In this document: in pieces, positions 13,461 through 14,879 of the stretch
How the letters are laid out: every line of letters starts with the position of its first letter
Position numbering within the stretch: position 1 is the first letter of the stretch
From: RYN-431 sp036388295
Lineage (GTDB): Bacteria > Planctomycetota > Phycisphaerae > Tepidisphaerales > Tepidisphaeraceae
Direction: 5' to 3'
Assembly (NCBI GenBank): GCA_036388295.1
Contig: DASVSC010000196.1
Location: 1 to 14,879, forward strand
Length of the DNA: 14,879 bases
Position numbers and translations under genes: made by a program
Notes under the pieces: model-generated
What the model saw: only the letters and a program-made list of their open reading frames with translations
Told to the model about the DNA's origin: nothing
Databases searched by the model: none

Positions 13461-13484
13461 GGCGTCCGATAAGCATCGGACGCC
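13461..13484. promoter_or_regulatory. Perfect hairpin directly abutting the ftsI start codon
   Basis: GGCGTCCGAT (13461-13470) and ATCGGACGCC (13475-13484) are an exact 10-bp inverted repeat with a 4-nt centre. On the ftsI mRNA the stem ends at the base just before AUG. It could be an RNA hairpin limiting initiation, a repressor operator, or a terminator for the upstream acetyltransferase; it lacks a T-tract, which argues against the last. Confidence 0.7.
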
Positions 13485-13527
13485 CCAAGCTCAGGACGTG
13501 AATAAAGGCAAAAGTGACGTCCGCCGG

Positions 13528-14115
13528 CTATCCGCAAGCTGTAGTTGGGCGCTGGCCAAGTGGGAAAGACGTCCGGGAACAACGATAGTGACTGACTGGA
13601 AGCACCTGATGATCGAATTTCTCGCCGAACTGGACGGCTTCGATTCCGACTCGCTCGAATCCACATTTTTCTAGCACGCGTTTAGATGCACCGTTTAACG
13701 CCAAGCAGTGACTGTCGACGGTGTCGAGCGTTGGAATCGCCGTAAATGCCCAACCTACGACGGCGCTTACCGCTTTTGTCATATACCCATTATCCCAGTG
13801 CGAGCGGGAGATGGCATAGTCAACGTGCGCTGTTATCGTTGTGTCTTGGAAGAATCCGATGGTCCCACAGACGGCTTGATGGCCAATGATTCGACTCGCG
13901 AGCGGCAGTCGAACGTGATCGGGGTCTTTTGCTGCGCTACTAAGCGTTCGCTCTATGAAGGCGGAGGCATCAGCGATCGAACGATGGGCCGACCAAGAAG
14001 TGTATTCTGCAACGGCTGGATCGGATGCGTAGGCAAAAACGTCCGCGGCGTCATCCCGTGCGAGCGGCTGCAACAGGAGTCGCGACGTTCGAAGTTTGAT
14101 GTTTGCCGAATGCAT
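13528..14115 (-). CDS. GNAT-family N-acetyltransferase (RimJ/RimL-like)
   Basis: GNAT enzymes move an acetyl group from acetyl-CoA to an amine. The 195-residue product follows the RimJ/RimL plan: LRTSRLLLQPLARDDAADVF (8-27) at the N-terminus, GTIGFF (84-89), the acetyl-CoA loop region HWDNGYMTKAVSAVVGWAF (107-125), and the C-terminal NGASKRVLEKCGFERVG (141-157). The usual R/QxxGxG/A loop is degenerate here (WDNGYM). The substrate could be a ribosomal protein N-terminus or a small molecule and cannot be assigned. GC content is about 54% in the counted 180 bp (13741-13920), clearly lower than the neighbours, suggesting later acquisition. It lies only 26 nt past the rRNA terminator with no clear promoter, and its ATG is in the loop of a 9-bp inverted repeat. 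Confidence 0.85.
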   Translation of the reverse strand: MHSANIKLRTSRLLLQPLARDDAADVFAYASDPAVAEYTSWSAHRSIADASAFIERTLSSAAKDPDHVRLPLASRIIGHQAVCGTIGFFQDTTITAHVDYAISRSHWDNGYMTKAVSAVVGWAFTAIPTLDTVDSHCLALNGASKRVLEKCGFERVGIEAVQFGEKFDHQVLPVSHYRCSRTSFPLGQRPTTACG

Positions 14116-14139
14116 GATCGGGTGAGAAAATCGGCAAAC
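14101..14139 (-). promoter_or_regulatory. Inverted repeat enclosing the acetyltransferase start codon
   Basis: GTTTGCCGA (14101-14109) and TCGGCAAAC (14131-14139) are an exact 9-bp inverted repeat with a 21-nt centre that holds the ATG (14113-14115). Folded in the mRNA, the start codon would sit in the loop. Confidence 0.5.
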
Positions 14140-14141
14140 GA

Positions 14142-14175
14142 AAAAAGCCCCCGGGGATGAACCCGGGGGCTTTTT
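14142..14175 (-). terminator. rRNA operon terminator
   Basis: A 14-bp perfect stem, AAAAAGCCCCCGGG (14142-14155) with CCCGGGGGCTTTTT (14162-14175), 6-nt loop, T-tracts on both strands. It lies 7 bp past the 5S 3' end, so it ends leftward rRNA transcription; the symmetric T-tracts let it work in either direction. Confidence 0.93.
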
Positions 14176-14182
14176 ATATAAA

Positions 14183-14291
14183 GGCTGGCAGTGACCTACT
14201 TTCCCGCTGATGCAGTATCATTGGCTCCGCAAGCTTAACGACCGTGTTCGGAATGGGAACGGGTGTGTCCTTACGGATATAGCCACCAGCC
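14183..14291 (-). rRNA. rrf: 5S ribosomal RNA
   Basis: On the minus strand the RNA begins GGCTGGTGGC, ends CACTGCCAGCC, and the termini pair as helix I (GGCTGG with CCAGCC). The diagnostic loop ACCCGTTCCCATTCCGAACA and the 3' half with GGGAAAGTAGGTCACTGCC are present. The length set by helix I is 109 nt, shorter than the usual 116-120. Short 5S rRNA of this size has been described for planctomycetes (from memory), which fits the other signs. It is downstream of 23S, with no tRNA between. Confidence 0.95.
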
Positions 14292-14469
14292 AAACCGATC
14301 GGGCTACTTTCGCAGCCCGATCGGGGTAACTTGTGATTGACGAGGCACTCGTCTTTGGACGTCTTTCGTCGCGTGATTTCGCTTCGAGCACTCTTTTCGT
14401 TTCCGTCTCCGCGTCGACTCTAGCCTTTAGGGCCGCTTGTCGTCGTGATGGAGACGGTGATCGATAAAA
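14292..14469 (-). other. 23S-5S spacer with processing stem
   Basis: About 178 bp without a tRNA or a credible gene. It contains an 11-bp perfect stem, CCGATCGGGCT (14295-14305) with AGCCCGATCGG (14314-14324), 8-nt loop, directly upstream of the 5S, and an 8-bp inverted pair CCGTCTCC (14403-14410)/GGAGACGG (14450-14457) next to the 23S 3' end. These are plausible RNase III or maturation stems (inference). Confidence 0.7.

Positions 14470-14879
<410 letters not shown>

Noticed and set aside
13708..14160. 150-residue plus-strand frame opposite the GNAT gene
   Set aside because: It runs into the terminator stem and has no family features, whereas the minus frame carries a full GNAT pattern.
14292..14469. 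tRNA gene in the rRNA spacer
   Set aside because: No cloverleaf, T-loop or anticodon arm could be found in the 178 bp on either strand.

Overview
The window reads as chromosomal DNA of a GC-rich, Gram-negative planctomycete, most likely of the class Phycisphaerae (inference). Four things point there: LpxD and a Skp/OmpH chaperone (outer membrane); an N-terminal LEPR-XLL-like motif on a large secreted delta-60 repeat protein; a 5S rRNA of only about 109 nt; and a lone division transpeptidase gene outside any dcw cluster. Most genes are housekeeping with strongly GC-biased third codon positions. There is no phage, transposase, CRISPR array or tRNA.

Layout. 1-194 (minus): start of a secreted protein that runs off the edge. 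460-1734 (plus): purD. 1746-3434 (minus): delta-60/RTX secreted protein, tail to tail with purD. 3608-4384 (plus): SpoU-type RNA 2'-O-methyltransferase. 4465-5043 and 5129-6178 (plus): ompH/skp and lpxD, an envelope pair. 6319-7182 (minus): prephenate dehydrogenase. 7312-8340 (plus): accA. 8448-9293 (plus): prohibitin/SPFH membrane protein. 9340-9555 and 9602-10072 (minus): two small unrecognised genes. 10277-11317 (plus): queA. 11344-11625 and 11622-13460 (minus): a two-helix membrane protein translationally coupled to ftsI. 13528-14115 (minus): a lower-GC GNAT acetyltransferase. 14142-14175: strong terminator. 14183-14291 (minus): 5S rRNA. 14470-14879 (minus): 3' end of 23S rRNA. The rRNA operon is transcribed leftward into the terminator, with the acetyltransferase just beyond it.

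Functionally the genes cover purine synthesis (purD), tyrosine synthesis (tyrA), fatty-acid initiation (accA), lipid A and outer-membrane biogenesis (lpxD, ompH), septal peptidoglycan (ftsI), and RNA modification (spoU, queA). They are mostly single genes with their own starts. Only ompH-lpxD and ftsI plus the small membrane gene look like operons.

The most unusual signals are non-coding. Three spacers hold long inverted repeats whose arms are built of tandem 7- or 8-bp units; two of these belong to one sequence family. A perfect 10-bp hairpin abuts the ftsI start codon. The acetyltransferase start codon sits in the loop of an inverted repeat right after the rRNA terminator. A 17-bp direct repeat brackets the two small unknown genes. 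I see no clear new multi-gene defence or metabolic system; the repeat-built hairpins are the best candidates for something undescribed.
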